Source: Cryptomeria japonica
Lineage: Eukaryota > Streptophyta > Pinopsida > Cupressales > Cupressaceae
Length of the DNA stretch: 64,000 bases
Assembly: GCF_030272615.1 (NCBI RefSeq)
Contig: NC_081409.1
Span: 652,088,468 to 652,152,467, forward strand
Direction of reading: 5' to 3'
Below are positions 36,101 through 48,269 of this stretch, in pieces. The first letter of the stretch is position 1. The number at the start of each line of letters is the position of its first letter. The translations under genes and the position numbers were made by a program. A model generated the notes under the pieces. The model had not been told where the DNA came from. It made no database searches and was given only the letters and a program-made list of their open reading frames with translations.

Positions 36101-37103
36101 TAAGAGATTTGATAATGGCAGTTATATTATCCTGTTGCTTTATGTTGATGACATGCTTGTTGTTGGGTCTAACATGCAACATATAAATGATCTTAAACAG
36201 AAATTAGCCAGGTCATTTTCTATGAAGGATTTGGGTGTAGCTAAGCAAATTCTCGGTATGAGGATTACACGGGACAGGAAAAATAGAACCTTGAATTTAT
36301 CCCAAAGTGAGTATATAAAGAAGGTGTTGAAAAGATTTAACATGCAGGATGCAAAAGCAGTTAGTACACCTTTGGCTAGTCATTTCAAATTGACTAAGGA
36401 GATGTGCCCAAAGGCATAGAAAGAGGTTAATAAAATGTCTTACATCCCGTATTCATCAGTTGTTGGCAGTCTGATGTATGCAATGGTATGCACAAGGCCA
36501 GATATTGCACATGCAGTGGGAGTTGTGAGCAGGTTTATGAGTAATCCGGGTATGGAACATTGGAATGCTATGAAATGGATTCTTCAGTATTTGAAAGGAA
36601 CTACTACGAAGGCATTATGTTTCAAAGGATCTAATGCTTCTCTAAGTGGATTTGTTGACTCTGATCTGGCGGGTGATATTGATTCACGGAGGAGTACTAC
36701 AGGGTATGTTTTTACTATAGGGGGAACTGCAGTCAGTTGGGTTTCTAGGCTGCAAAAGGTTGTTGCACTTTCAACCACTGAAGCTGAGTATGTTGCTGCT
36801 ACAGAAGCCAGCAAGGAGATGATTTGGTTACAATGTTTTCTAGAGGAATTGGGCCAGACACAGGAGGATAGCCCATTGTATACTGATAGCCAGAGTGCCA
36901 TTCATCTTGCAAAGAACTCTATTTTTCATTCAAGGACAAAGCACATTCAGCTCAGGTACCACTTTATCTGGACTGTTTTGGAGGAGGGTCAGTTATGGCT
37001 TGAGAAGATTCACACAAGTGAGAATCCTACTGATATGTTCACAAAGGCAGTTCCACGGGAGAAGCTGATTTCTTCATCAGTTTCTGTTGGTCTTCTTAAT
37101 TGA
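33177..37103 (+). pseudogene. copia copy C gag-pol polyprotein, three in-frame stops
   Basis: The first in-frame ATG is 33177 (MEDSKFKVEKFNGQNYQLW, a Tnt1-like gag start). One frame runs to the RNase H end, broken only by TAG at 35346, TAA at 36024 and TAG at 36417. Order: gag, zinc knuckle (33891-33932), protease (about 34059), integrase zinc region (34472-34590) and core (LVHSDVWG, SDNGGEY, TPQENGVLERMN), RT ([26 protein letters not shown]) and RNase H (STTEAEYVA, DSQSAIHLA, F-T-K near 37040). Lesions at key residues: the knuckle has C-W-Y-Y instead of C-W-Y-C, the protease D-S-R instead of D-S-G, and the integrase Y-E-N-C instead of C-E-N-C. The RT active site looks intact. It is not functional as it stands. 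Confidence 0.95.
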
Positions 37104-37180
37104 TAATTGTAGAATTTATACCAGTCAAGTCCTAGTGTTTTATCCAGCGGATGTTGCATGTACAGTGGTGTCGTGTAGTA

Positions 37181-37243
37181 TCAGTCTCCAAGTGGGAGAT
37201 TGTTCGGTGTGGAGCCTGATCAGTCTTCAAGTGGGAGATTGTT
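37181..37243 (+). repeat. duplicated polypurine tract / LTR edge in copia copy C
   Basis: A 24-base phrase containing CAAGTGGGAGATTGTT occurs at 37181-37204 and 37220-37243 with one mismatch, 39 bases apart. The second copy is the real polypurine tract and 3' LTR start. After the first copy, TGTTCGGTGTGG resembles a decayed LTR start. Confidence 0.8.
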
Positions 37244-37601
37244 GAAATGTGGCGACTGATCAGTAAAGTACTATACACTCAGCACGTAATTTTTTTGCCA
37301 TTTTTCGTTGATGAAAACCAACATTGTAATAAAACCCTAAAAAGGCCGACTTTGTTTGTTGCCCTAAAAACACATGTTATAAGCGGCTGGGATGCTTAAG
37401 GCATTGTAGGGTTGATGTATTGTTTTTGCTCAATAATAAGAAAGATTGGACGACTGTGTATGGTGGACGTAACCCATTTTGAGTGAACCATGTTAAATCT
37501 CTGTGTTATCTATGTCTTGTTTTATTTCTTTATCTTTTGTATTTAAATCTGCACATAATTGTTAGTTCATATTTCCTTCGGATCTGGTTGAAACCCTAAC
37601 A
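37240..37601 (+). repeat. 3' LTR of copia copy C
   Basis: 362 bp, starting TGTTGAAATG directly after GTGGGAGAT and ending GAAACCCTAACA. Confidence 0.95.
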
Positions 37602-40600
37602 ATACTGAAAAGTGATTGAACCCTAATTTATTCTTTCATTCTGCACTCTTGCGAAGACTACTTTTGTGGTTGTCATGTATTCTATTGAAGTTAGGTTTTT
37701 CTGTGACTTGAATTGAGCTCTTGGGGTATTTGTTGTATGACAAGCATGGCATGTATTCATTTTCCTCCATTTGATAGTAGTGTTTCTTTATAATAAGAAA
37801 CAATTTATAGAAAATTTGCCACACTTTCTAAGTTTGCACTTAGAAAAAAGGAAAAAAATCTATGTATTTCTTTGTTGATGAAGGTCTCTCACTTTTATAT
37901 ATGGAGTGTTGGGATACTGTCATCACTATCCTGTGACTGCATATGCTTATCATAGTGAATATTCTTGGCCTTCCTTTCATGCATCTCTATTATCTTCATG
38001 GAAGAATATGACTATCTTTTTAGGTTATCGTGAAATTCATTTACGGCAGAGATTTTGTGACTTCCTTTACCATCATGAGGTTCTTACTTGGTTGCCTTTC
38101 TCCTACATGAAGACCTGGAGATTCATGTGTGTTCTTGTTCACTAGTATGCACGTTTAGAGGCTTTAATACCATGTCTCTTTGAAGCTTTCCATTTTTTTG
38201 GATTTAGGGCTCTGATATGGACTATAATACTGCATGTATAGTGTTCTTGAATCTACCTTCTGTGATATTTGCATTGGCTTAGATCTAAAACTTAAAATAT
38301 GATGCTCAATGATCATTAGGCTACCCATAGAGTCACCCTACTATAATATCACATCCTTTTGGCATTTTTGTCATAAAATGACATTTTTTATAAAATAACA
38401 TTTGTATTTCTTCATTGTGATTGAGTTTTGAAGTTATTAGTCTGTCTCAGAAACATAGGTGGCTGATATATTTCATGTCTATGGCTAATGTTTGGAATGA
38501 AGACTACAACATTTACTTTATACTTTTGTTTGATAGTGAACATGTGTAATTATTATTTTGTCACTGATTTCTGTGTATGTCATATTTTGATACTTAAGGT
38601 TGGCCTTTAGCTGAGATATACATGACCCTGCTCTTTTTTGCCTTGTCTTGTATCTGCAACCAGAAACTGAAACTATGATTACTTTTATGAATGTTCTATT
38701 CATCATCTTACTGAACCCTTGAAGAGACTATCAGATAGTAATAGACTTTTATTGTAAATAATTATGTGACTATCTTTTGTGTTCATGCTATGGCTACTAT
38801 TATCTCTCAATGAGGTTATCCTTGTGCTTAGGACTACACTTAATGACTGTCAAAACAATAATCATCTTTAGTGTCTTAAATTTCTGTAATGATTGGCTCT
38901 TAATCATATGAATGGTCTCTTTCACTGTCAATTGCCCTGTTCTTCATAATTGCTTTATAGACTGTCACAACCTTATTGGCTGCATATAGAAAAATCTCTG
39001 TGTGCTAAGTTTGAGATAATGATTTTGCTGCACTACTATTGTGATTTCAATATCCACTATGATAATAACAAATGAGGTGCTTTGAATATGGACCATTAGA
39101 ATTACATATGTGATTGCATTTTTCTATTAAGTTGATGTTGATTTCACAGAGTTTGTGATGCAGAAGTATACTCTTTATAATTGAGTGTGAAGACTGCATT
39201 TTTGGTGTATACTCTCTCTTATTGGTGCTACTATATTGTCTTAGTCTTCTTTGTTAATTGATATGATGATTATTATCATGCATCACGGAAATCTATGTAT
39301 AGCTATGTATGAAGAATGTACCTTAATGAATGTGTTGCATTTTTAATGTTTTCAACATTGCTTCCTGTGATGTTGAGTTGCAAATTCTCTTCCTACTTGC
39401 ACCCTTTCAGACTAGTGAGGGGTTATCAAAATCTGTAAATTGAGTTTTTACAATATTTTTTGAGGTTTTTGGTTTCTTCACTTTCTAATTTCTCTACAAA
39501 GTTCATAGAAATTGGAATCTGGTTTTCTTACAAATGACAAAAACAAAATGACTATATTTTTAACTGCATTCTTGGGACAGCATATTCACTTTTTTTTTAA
39601 ATGAGTTGCTAACTTGCTTATCGTTGCCTTTACTATGTAATGCTTTCTCATTTGGTACTTTGTTATTATGTGTTTTTCACTTCATGTGGCTGATATAAAG
39701 ATCTGTGACTTCCATTATTGTCTGCAACCTTCTATGACTAATCTGCCATTAACTCTATCTCACTTACTCTTCTTCATGGTTGCGGATTGTTCTCTAGAGT
39801 GTGTTTGACTACAACCAAGATATTTTAATGTTTTGACCATGAAATTTCATTGTTTGAGAGATATACATAATCTTCCTTATACTCTGTCTACACTATTTGA
39901 AGGTGATCACCTTAAACTGTGACTACTATTGTGCCCTTCTTAAGCTCCTCTATCAATGTATAGTGATTGTACCTTTGAAGATGCACTGCACTTTGGCATT
40001 GGCTATAAATAATATCATTGTTGATAGCATCAACTTTGTTATATTGTTGGATCTTTATATTTCTAACTTTACATTGTTTGGTAGTAAATATCCATTGTAG
40101 AAGTGTTGAAGACTATCTAGTATGAGACTTTGTCTTATGTCATTTTTTGACAATACATATTGTATAGTGCCTCATAATTCTATGTGCTGCAAACAACCTT
40201 ATCATAATGACATTACATAGTTGTATTTGTTCTCCTTGTTGAGTTTGACCTTACCCACGGATACCCTATTCTAATAGTTAATAATATTTTTTAATAGTGA
40301 AGATAATCATTAGTAATGGTTGATCACGAATGATTTGAATATCCTTTTGTATCTTTGTATTGATGCTTTTGAAAATGGTCTTGGCTATCAAACCTATTTT
40401 TAGCTGCCATTTTATTTTTATCTGAGACTACAAACTATGCCTTTGTCTTGGAACATGAACTGCGATTTGATTCTTCATAGTCTCTCATTACTATGATTAT
40501 ATCATAGTCTTGCTGCTCTTCAACATTTAGGACTAATAATTATCAATATTTTCCTCTTTTGGCCTATAAGACTGATCTATGTCATCCCTATCTCTAATGA

Positions 40601-42540
40601 ATATCATTGTGGACCAAGAGTGCTACTACAGGAGTATGGTCTGATTCAATGCACTTGATCTTGTCTCGTATTGAAGTTGTTCATTGTTAGATCACTTTCT
40701 TTTGAAGTCATTTATTGACAATTAATGATGTAGAATATGTAAAAGACTACACTTGTTGTTCATGGATCCTTGAAGCATTATGCTTGTGGGATGTGAATGT
40801 TTTCATGGCTGTACTATCAAACTGATTTTGATTGCCATATTAGATTATTGTAATCTCACTTCTTTACAACATTTGGTCATTGTTTTTGACTATCTTAAGG
40901 TCTTTTATTTATACGATGTAGATATGTTTTGACTACAACTCTATTCAAGTGGTGGTGTGATCCTCATACCTTGACATTACTATGGCTTCATAAGGCTTCT
41001 CTTTTATCCTCAATGGTCTTGTCACAAAGATGGCCCTATGGTTGCAAACTAAACCCTATCACTCGACTTTATATTGACCATTACCCTATTGTTGTAGTTC
41101 TTATCTCATCATTGTGATAGCAACCCTTGTCTTATGGATTTCACGCTTTAAGTTTTTGTGGGACATTCCTTTCCCAAACTTGTAAAGTGAATGACTTTGG
41201 AACAATCTTCATTGCCATGTCACCAGACATAGAGAGGTGTAAACATAAGTGTTATTCCATTATTGGACTGCTTATCACATAAGGCTGCAACTTCCCATTA
41301 CTATTAAATAACTTGCTTTTGTAGATATGGCTACCTGTCTTTTATTGTTTGTGATGATTATTCTTGAGATTAGTGTCAATAAACCTTCTTAATACATGCA
41401 AGTCACTATTCTTATTCACTGTGACAATGATAACCTTTCCTATGTGTTTGATTTTATCAGCTACTCTTCATTTCACTTTGATTGTTATTGTTGTTATAGG
41501 AAGATCCATTATATCACTGTATTGAAAAACTTATTGAGACTATATTATTACTGTCTTAAGGTTTGGGAGTTTCTACCAACCTTTAAACCCTTATTTTGAG
41601 GGATGTGTTATTATCATACAGGCTCTATATACTTATTGTTGTGTATTCATGCATGGTGACTGTCTTTCTTTTTTAGGCCTTTTTGAATGCATACACTGTA
41701 ATGTTGGATCTTATTCATTATGTAGAGGTTTGAATTCTTTTTATTTGATATTTTGTTTACTATATCTAAACACAGGAAACTTTTTTTACTCTGAGACCTC
41801 ACTAGGGCTGTCTAGACATTCTATCTTGTCACATATCTTTACTTGAACCATGATGTGTCATTTATAACAAAGATCTTAAGGACTCACTGTTATGAGTGAT
41901 AGATCACTGTTTGATGAAATGCTAGACTCAACCCTTGTGGGAGCCTCATTTATCCCCACATGCTTGATATTTCTAAACTAAGAACCTATTTCTGCACATG
42001 AAACAAACAAGTTAAAAGCATGGTTCTTACTGATTTCTCAGGGCATCTTTTCTGCATTGACCTGATCTGATTTCTCTGAGTCTGATGTAGCACTCCAATC
42101 ATATCATGAATAGTAGTATGTATGTTAGGGCGAGGTAATTAACCCTGAGCTCTAACAAATCTTTTCTTCTCTTACTTTTCAGTTGATTCCTTGGGGTAGA
42201 CAGTGAGGCACTTGGATTCGAGGAGATCCTGATCAACTATCCAAAGGAACTTGTCAACCTTTTCAGGCAATGACAAGCTCCTTATCTCTTCTTCACATAC
42301 ACCTCTTATTTCTTATATATGTATAGTTCTATATTGGTGTATTTGTCTCAGTTATTCCCATGGCTTGTGTGGGATCATATGTATAGTTGCTCTTTATGAA
42401 TAAAAATGTGTTTTATACAAATGTTTCATTTATGTATATCTCTTTGAATTAAATAGATACATTTTTATAAAATAATATATTTGTATGATATACATTTTTA
42501 TTCAATAAAGATAGCAAAATTTGCAAAAAATTTGTGTACT
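37602..42540 (+). other. 5-kb T-rich non-coding stretch in the Tat-like leader
   Basis: No open frame above about 80 codons and no recognised motif on either strand. The plus strand is rich in T and has many short words such as TGACTAT, CTATG and CTTTG. It could be the long untranslated leader that Tat/Ogre-type elements carry, or an old nested element without coding sequence. Confidence 0.5.
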
Positions 42541-42609
42541 TTTTATCTGAAATGAATAAGACCTGTATAGGTCACCAAATTTAGAAGTGATAAAAATTTG
42601 GGAACATTT

Positions 42610-42665
42610 TTTAGGATTGCACCCATGATGCTAAGTGCGAAACCAAGAAATCCTATAAAATAGGT
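42610..42665. repeat. block shared with 31290-31345
   Basis: Second copy of the AGGATTGCACCC-type block. The minus-strand frame through it (42543-42830, 95 codons) has no recognised domain. Confidence 0.6.
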
Positions 42666-43119
42666 ACCTTGTCGGGCTATAGGCCTTAATCGCGCTTGTG
42701 CGACTTCAAGGGGTAATTTCAAAAGAAAATCCTTACTACAAACTTTAAAATAGCAGCTACTTGGTTCACCTCTGAAAGGGGGATAATCTTTGTGCAAGAA
42801 AGATAGTAACTCCCTTAAGATTCTTGTCATTTTGTGGCCCCATTAACATTTGAAGTTGACTAATATGGTGTTGAGAATCCATTGCGTGAGACTCAGTGGC
42901 TGCATTCTAATTACCTATTGGGTGTGTACCCGAGACTGCAGGAAAATATTTTCTCTCTCAGCCAAATTCCTTAGAATTAGCATGTTGTGTTTGAAATCAC
43001 TTTGGATCTTGTGTGTTTTTTGTGGTTTTTGTCCTGGAAACTAAAAACTGAAACTCTAAAACTTTAAAATCAATCAAAACATCAAAAAAATCAGGGGTTC
43101 AAACTCTCTCTATCAGAAA

Positions 43120-43460
43120 CTCATCCATGTCTGGTCTTCTATCATACTAGTCTTCTTGTTTGTCATACCACCCCTTGAGAATTGTTGTCTGATAACTATT
43201 AAACTATCATTCTGGTCTCTTAAGATTATCGTCTGGTCTTATAAAATCTGTCGTACGAGTCATCCTAGTCTCTGAAGATTTGTCATCTGGTAAGCTTTAA
43301 ATTGTCATTCGGGTATAGCCAGCAACTCGCATGAGTATCTGTCTATGTCATCTGGAGGTTTCTAAATTGTCATCTGGGTCATTGTATTTTGTCGTACGAA
43401 CCTCTAATTTTGTCAATCTAGAAGCCTATCTTTTTACGTACTTTTCCAGATCTGTCATCC
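43120..43460 (+). repeat. leader with repeated TGTCATCTGG-like words
   Basis: Variants of TGTC-TCTGG or TGTCGTACGA occur at least eight times in about 340 bases, for example near 43250, 43289, 43370 and 43394. The same words appear in the leader at 30480-30640. They may be a structural or packaging signal; this is inference. Confidence 0.5.
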
Positions 43461-43917
43461 TTGCCCAATCAGTCTGCAGTAAGCATAAATCTAGTCATTT
43501 TAATCTTGAGCATAAACATCTTGATAGTGTATCCCTGTCGTTGTGCTACACAACTTTGTCGATTATATCTCAGCTAGTTCAATCAAACCCTCATAAATCT
43601 TATCGATCTAATCTACTTAGATCACGTCTTACATAGGATAGATCATTCCTAAAACCAAACTTGGTCTTCATCTCTTTAATCAAATCTCAAATGAACAACT
43701 AGCTCCAATTCAAAATCTTGACTTCTCTATCACTCTTAGCTCTCAGTCATGCCGATTGTAAATGCCTATTCAAACCAAGAGTTCTCGTAAGAGAGCTGTA
43801 AAAGGTAAAGGATAACCCTTTTCATCACAAGCTAATCCATTCTTTTAAGAAGATCTCATCTTTGACAAACCTTCATCATCAAGTATACCAATTTTTTATC
43901 AGCCCTTCTCTCCCACC

Positions 43918-45790
43918 ATGTCTAGAGAAAGGCAAGAAAGAGAAGCTACTAAACATAATACTCATGATAATATTGGTACCCACGCTATTGATAGTGACTC
44001 CTCATCTAACGAGTCCAAAAATACTGAGCCTATAGAAGCTATTATAAATAACTATCAAAATGATAAGGATTTTTGGAAAATGATGAAAATTATCATGGCT
44101 AGAGAAAAAGAAGAGCATTTTCTAGAGTTGGCAAAATAAGGTGCTAAACTTCCCATTGATTATAACATCGAAAGCCTTATAACTAAAGAAGCAAATACTC
44201 CCTTAATGATGGTAAACAAGAAATTGAGAGCATTGCAAACTGAAATCAAGGAGCTGAAAAACAAGGATAAATCATCTACAAAGTATTCTTTCGATCGCAT
44301 CTTCTCATTCCCATTTGACAAGAACCTTTACATGCCTCCATTTCCTTCAAGAGTGGATATTCCTAAGTTTGACAAATATGGTGGTAACTCAGATCCTTAA
44401 GACCATGTCTAATAATTTTATGCTTGTATGGAGTTCATGCACAAACTGACATATCTCATGTGCCTCTTTCAAAGAAGATTAGGAGGACAAGCTATGGAAT
44501 AGTTTTTAAGCCTGCCTGTGGGAATTAAATCTTTTGAAGAACTAGTTGAATTATTTCTAAAAAAATACTCCTATAATATTAATCATCTAGTCACAATGAT
44601 TGAACTTTGTAATACCAAACAGAAGACAAGATAACCTTTTCTCACTTTCCTTAAGCATTGGAGAAAGATGTTCTCTAGATATTCATGACCCATTCCTAAT
44701 TCTGAGAAGATGGACATCTTTGTCAATAATATAATTCCTAAGTTGAAATATAATATCTAATTGCAAGTATACCCTTCATCCAACAAGATCGTGGATAGTG
44801 CTCTCAAAATGGAAGATGTGCTTGTAAGGAAAGGGGATATATCACTTTATAAAGAAACACATGAAGGCTCTAGTTCCAAAGAGATGAACAAATAGTGAAA
44901 ATATGGAAAAGATAATAACATAAATGTTGTTAATGATGGAGTGGTTGATAATGTTAAACCAAAATCAAAACCCATAGTATTCAATCTGACTAGCGGTACA
45001 CAAGCCCTCAAAGTAGCTGAAAGCACTATAGAAAACCTGCCTAAGAAATCAAAAGAGTGGTTTAAAGAGAAGCCTTGGATTTCAAAACTTAAGCATAATT
45101 TTACTCCTCTAGGAGAACCCTATGAGTCATATTTTAAGACTATTGGCAAATGAATTGATCACATTGCCTAGCAACTCCAAGCCATATGATCCTGAGGTAA
45201 ATTCCAAATGGTGGAGGGAAAACAAATACTATGAATATCATCAAAACAAGAGTCATACAACAAATAACTCCATGAAACTCAAACACAAGATTCAAGACCC
45301 CATCGATGCTAGAAAAATTATTGTTGGAAATCATACAACCAATGCTGGTCACAAAGCTTTCAAAGATCCCTTACCTACTTATGAGCAGGGCGATTCCTCA
45401 AAATTCAAGGGAGGTGCCAAAGTAAATTATACCTATGCCAACAATGATAATTTGATCAACATGCTTGAACCTTCCCAATCTAAATATTGCAATGTGATCA
45501 TAGTCAAAGATAAACAAAACAAAACATGAACTGCGAATGTCGTGACCCGCACTAAAAAAAAGGTTACTCTCAAAGGACCTAGTTCTTCCTCTCTTGATCA
45601 GACATCATCAAATCCATTGATAGTGTCAAACCTACCAACTTCTTCAAACAAACAACCAGATACGATCATGGCTAAATCCACACAACTAGCTTCGTAATCT
45701 TCTTCTGGTTATAGCATTGTTGAACAATTAAAATGAACTACCGCTCAAATATCTATTCTTGAACTACTTAAAATCTCTTCTACTCATAGA
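43918..45790 (+). pseudogene. Tat-like element gag
   Basis: ATG at 43918 opens MSRERQEREATKH. A TAA ends the first piece at 44137. The frame continues with a coiled-coil-like Lys/Glu stretch (44206-44280), PPFPSRVDIPKFDKYGG near 44335, and a retrotransposon-gag capsid region (LPVGIKSFEELVELFLKKY near 44510). After a shift near 45130 a finger-like block reads Y-E-Y-H-x4-H-x4-S, where family members have Cys at the first and last positions, so both Cys are lost. 45122-45529 is open. Many stops sit at Gln or Trp positions, for example after GQAME. Confidence 0.8.
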
Positions 45791-45796
45791 GAGATT

Positions 45797-46335
45797 TTGG
45801 ACAAAGCTTTGCTCTCTACTAACGTCCCTAAAGACTTAGATTTGGGTTGGTTTCAATCTATGGTGGGTCACTTGACTTCACCTCACTATGTATCCTTCTC
45901 TGAAGAAGATGACAATTCACTGAATCATCCGCATAACCAGCCATTGCACATTGAAGCTATGATCTATAAACACCGAGTCAAGCATGTTTTGATAGATGGA
46001 GATGCTGAGTTGAAAATTTGTACCTACAATTTACTAATGTAGTTGAGATTTTCTAATAATGTCATTAATCTAACAAAGAAAATAACAATCAAAGCTGATG
46101 ATGAAGAAGAAAGAACCTCTAAGGGTCTAGTACTATTACCAATCAGGGTGGGACCTATAGAATGAGATGTTATTTGTTAGGTGCTTGATCTTCCTCTATC
46201 CTACAACATCTTACTATGTAGACCATGGATTCATGAAATACACGTAGTTCCATCTACTTACCATCAATGCTTTAAATTTCCCTGCAATGGAGTTGAAGTC
46301 AGTGTTCCTACTGATACAACCTACACTTGTAATGG
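45797..46335 (+). pseudogene. Tat-like element protease
   Basis: Aspartic protease that would cut the polyprotein. The core reads HVLIDGDAELKICTYN near 45987, where a D-S-G-A block is usual, so the active-site triplet is altered. The downstream flap and LLGRPWIH-like region is seen as [20 protein letters not shown] near 46208. A stop follows YNLLM near 46040 and another lies before DVIC near 46166. Confidence 0.75.
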
Positions 46336-46677
46336 TTTAAAATAGTGTGTTGATACCTTGTTCCTCATAATAGAGTAGCCTTTGCAAGTGAAAGTTCAGA
46401 AACATTGATGAAAGATATAAAAGAAATTAAAAATCATAGATACTAGCATGGATGGATAAAAGATAAAACCTATACTCTCATTGATGTCTCTTCAACCATC
46501 ACCAAGATAGTCTGAAAAACCATCTGAGGCTATGAAGCCACAAAATTCAACTATAAACGTTATCTATGATGGTATTTTTTTATAGTCCTCTACTTCCCTT
46601 GCAGATGAAATAGAAGAGGTGGTTGTTCTCAAATGGCTTTTCAAAGAAGAGAGTGAAAATAGAGAAGGGAAACATAA

Positions 46678-46792
46678 TGATATTTCCCCTAACCAATATG
46701 GTCTGGGATATAAGATGATTCAACGCATGGGATATTTAGGTATTTGTCCTCTGGGAAAGTGCCAAGAAGGAATCATTGAACCTATCAATCTA
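46678..46792 (+). pseudogene. G-patch domain downstream of the protease
   Basis: The frame reads NQYGLGYKMIQRMGYLG, then G-K-C-Q-E-G-I-I-E-P-I, which fits the Gly-spaced pattern of the G-patch, a short RNA-binding motif. Retroviral G-patches also follow the protease in some groups. The flanking sequence is broken by stops. Confidence 0.6.
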
Positions 46793-47065
46793 TAAACTAA
46801 GTCTACAAATGATAAAACTAGACTCGGATACCATCTAGATGAGTCATCAAATCAAAAACACACTTCTCATCAATAGTCTAAGTGGAGGAAAATGATACTA
46901 CATCAAACATCACAAGAAGTAAATACTCAACAAATTTAGGATGAGTATGAGAAAGAACAAGAAGAACTAGGAATCAAGAGAGAAGAAGCAAATTGTAATC
47001 AAGTTCCAACTATATCAATAGTAACACTACAAGAAGTAGATATTCCAAAAGATATAAGAGAAGAA

Positions 47066-48206
47066 GTGGAGATAATTAAAGACATGTTTGCACCACTAAA
47101 CATTCCTATCACATATATGGGAATAATGCAAGCAGAGGATTCTGAAATTGATTCGAATGAGTATGAATGGGGTCTAGAACCTCTATTAGATACATCTATG
47201 AAAGAAACTCTTGAAGAACCTAATGATATCATAGACGAAGCACAAGAGATAATATGCTTGAAACTGCAAAAGAAAATAGAGTAAATCAAACTAAAAACAG
47301 AAGAAGATTATGAATAACAATTGAAAGAAAGAAAAGCACAAGAAAATTTCTCACCTACTGTATCTCCCTCTAAATAGATAGATCAAATCAAATATGGGAC
47401 TACAAATGAAGAACTGGAGGCTAGACAAGAAGGACCAGTCATTAGTCCAAAGGAAGCTGAATGGGAAAGAAGATAGAGATTAACAAAGTCATCAAGGCTA
47501 TGTCAATAGGTATGTCAACTACAAGTGATCATTGAACCAAATCATGAAGAAACTTTGTAGCATGAAAGATGTTGATATTGATACTATACATGCTTTCACT
47601 AAGACACTTGAAGAGGAGCCAAAGGCTTCATCTTCTGACTCTGATCATTTTGCAATAAGATCTATTTATGACATTACCTATTTGGTACCAAACTATAACT
47701 ACTTTGTCATGAATGTCGACACTCTGTCTGATGAACCTATTATTGTTAAACCACAACACGTAGTCCAGTTTGACGTAGAAGAAATTGCTAGTGGTAGATC
47801 TGTTGGGTTATATCTTCTAAATGCTAATGTAAACTTTGATAATCATGTTATTACTCTTCCTCATCTTGAAATACTTATGCAAGTTAGTCTTCTAGAACTC
47901 AACTTGTCAGTCCAAGGTTGTGATGACAATACCATAAATTCCCTTGAACCTGTTGAATCTTTATCACTGGTACATCTTGAGCTTACTGACTATACTCTCC
48001 AAGATCAACCCTTGAATATCCCTACCTTTGCCAATGACTATACATTAGCTTGTTATCTCAATGTAGTCGAACAAATGAACTCTCCCATCAGTGAACAAAG
48101 TGAGAACATGATAGAAGTAGATGTCAAGTATCTTAGTCTCAAAAATCAAAAAAAGAAAAATAAGTGTTCTGATGGTGAAAACCACACTATGGCGGTGTCA
48201 AAATAA
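47066..48206 (+). pseudogene. Tat-like element linker between protease and RT
   Basis: Two open pieces (47066-47284 and 47532-48206) are rich in Asp, Glu, Ile and Leu and hold no catalytic motif I recognise. In Tat/Ogre relatives this segment connects protease and RT and may contain an intron. No clear splice pair was identified here. Confidence 0.5.
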
Positions 48207-48269
48207 AAAGTAGTAAAAATAAAGGATGTACCTAAAGGTGAAAACCTCTCTGAGGCACTTGAAGGTGAG

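Larger units (their letters stand above)
32755..37601 (+). mobile_element. Ty1/copia element, copy C, Tnt1/Tork-like, complete
   Basis: Two 362-bp LTRs, an iMet-type primer site, a single-frame gag-pol with three stops, and a polypurine tract. The LTRs differ at about 20 of 362 positions by my count, mostly transitions. The gag start and the RNase H end resemble the Tnt1/Tork lineage. The flanking five bases (AAAAT at left, ATACT at right) do not match, so the target duplication has decayed or the element has recombined. It lies inside the leader of the Tat-like element. Confidence 0.93.

Noticed and set aside
37906-41846. several 60-80 codon frames in the T-rich stretch
   Set aside because: Short and without motifs, at a density expected by chance.
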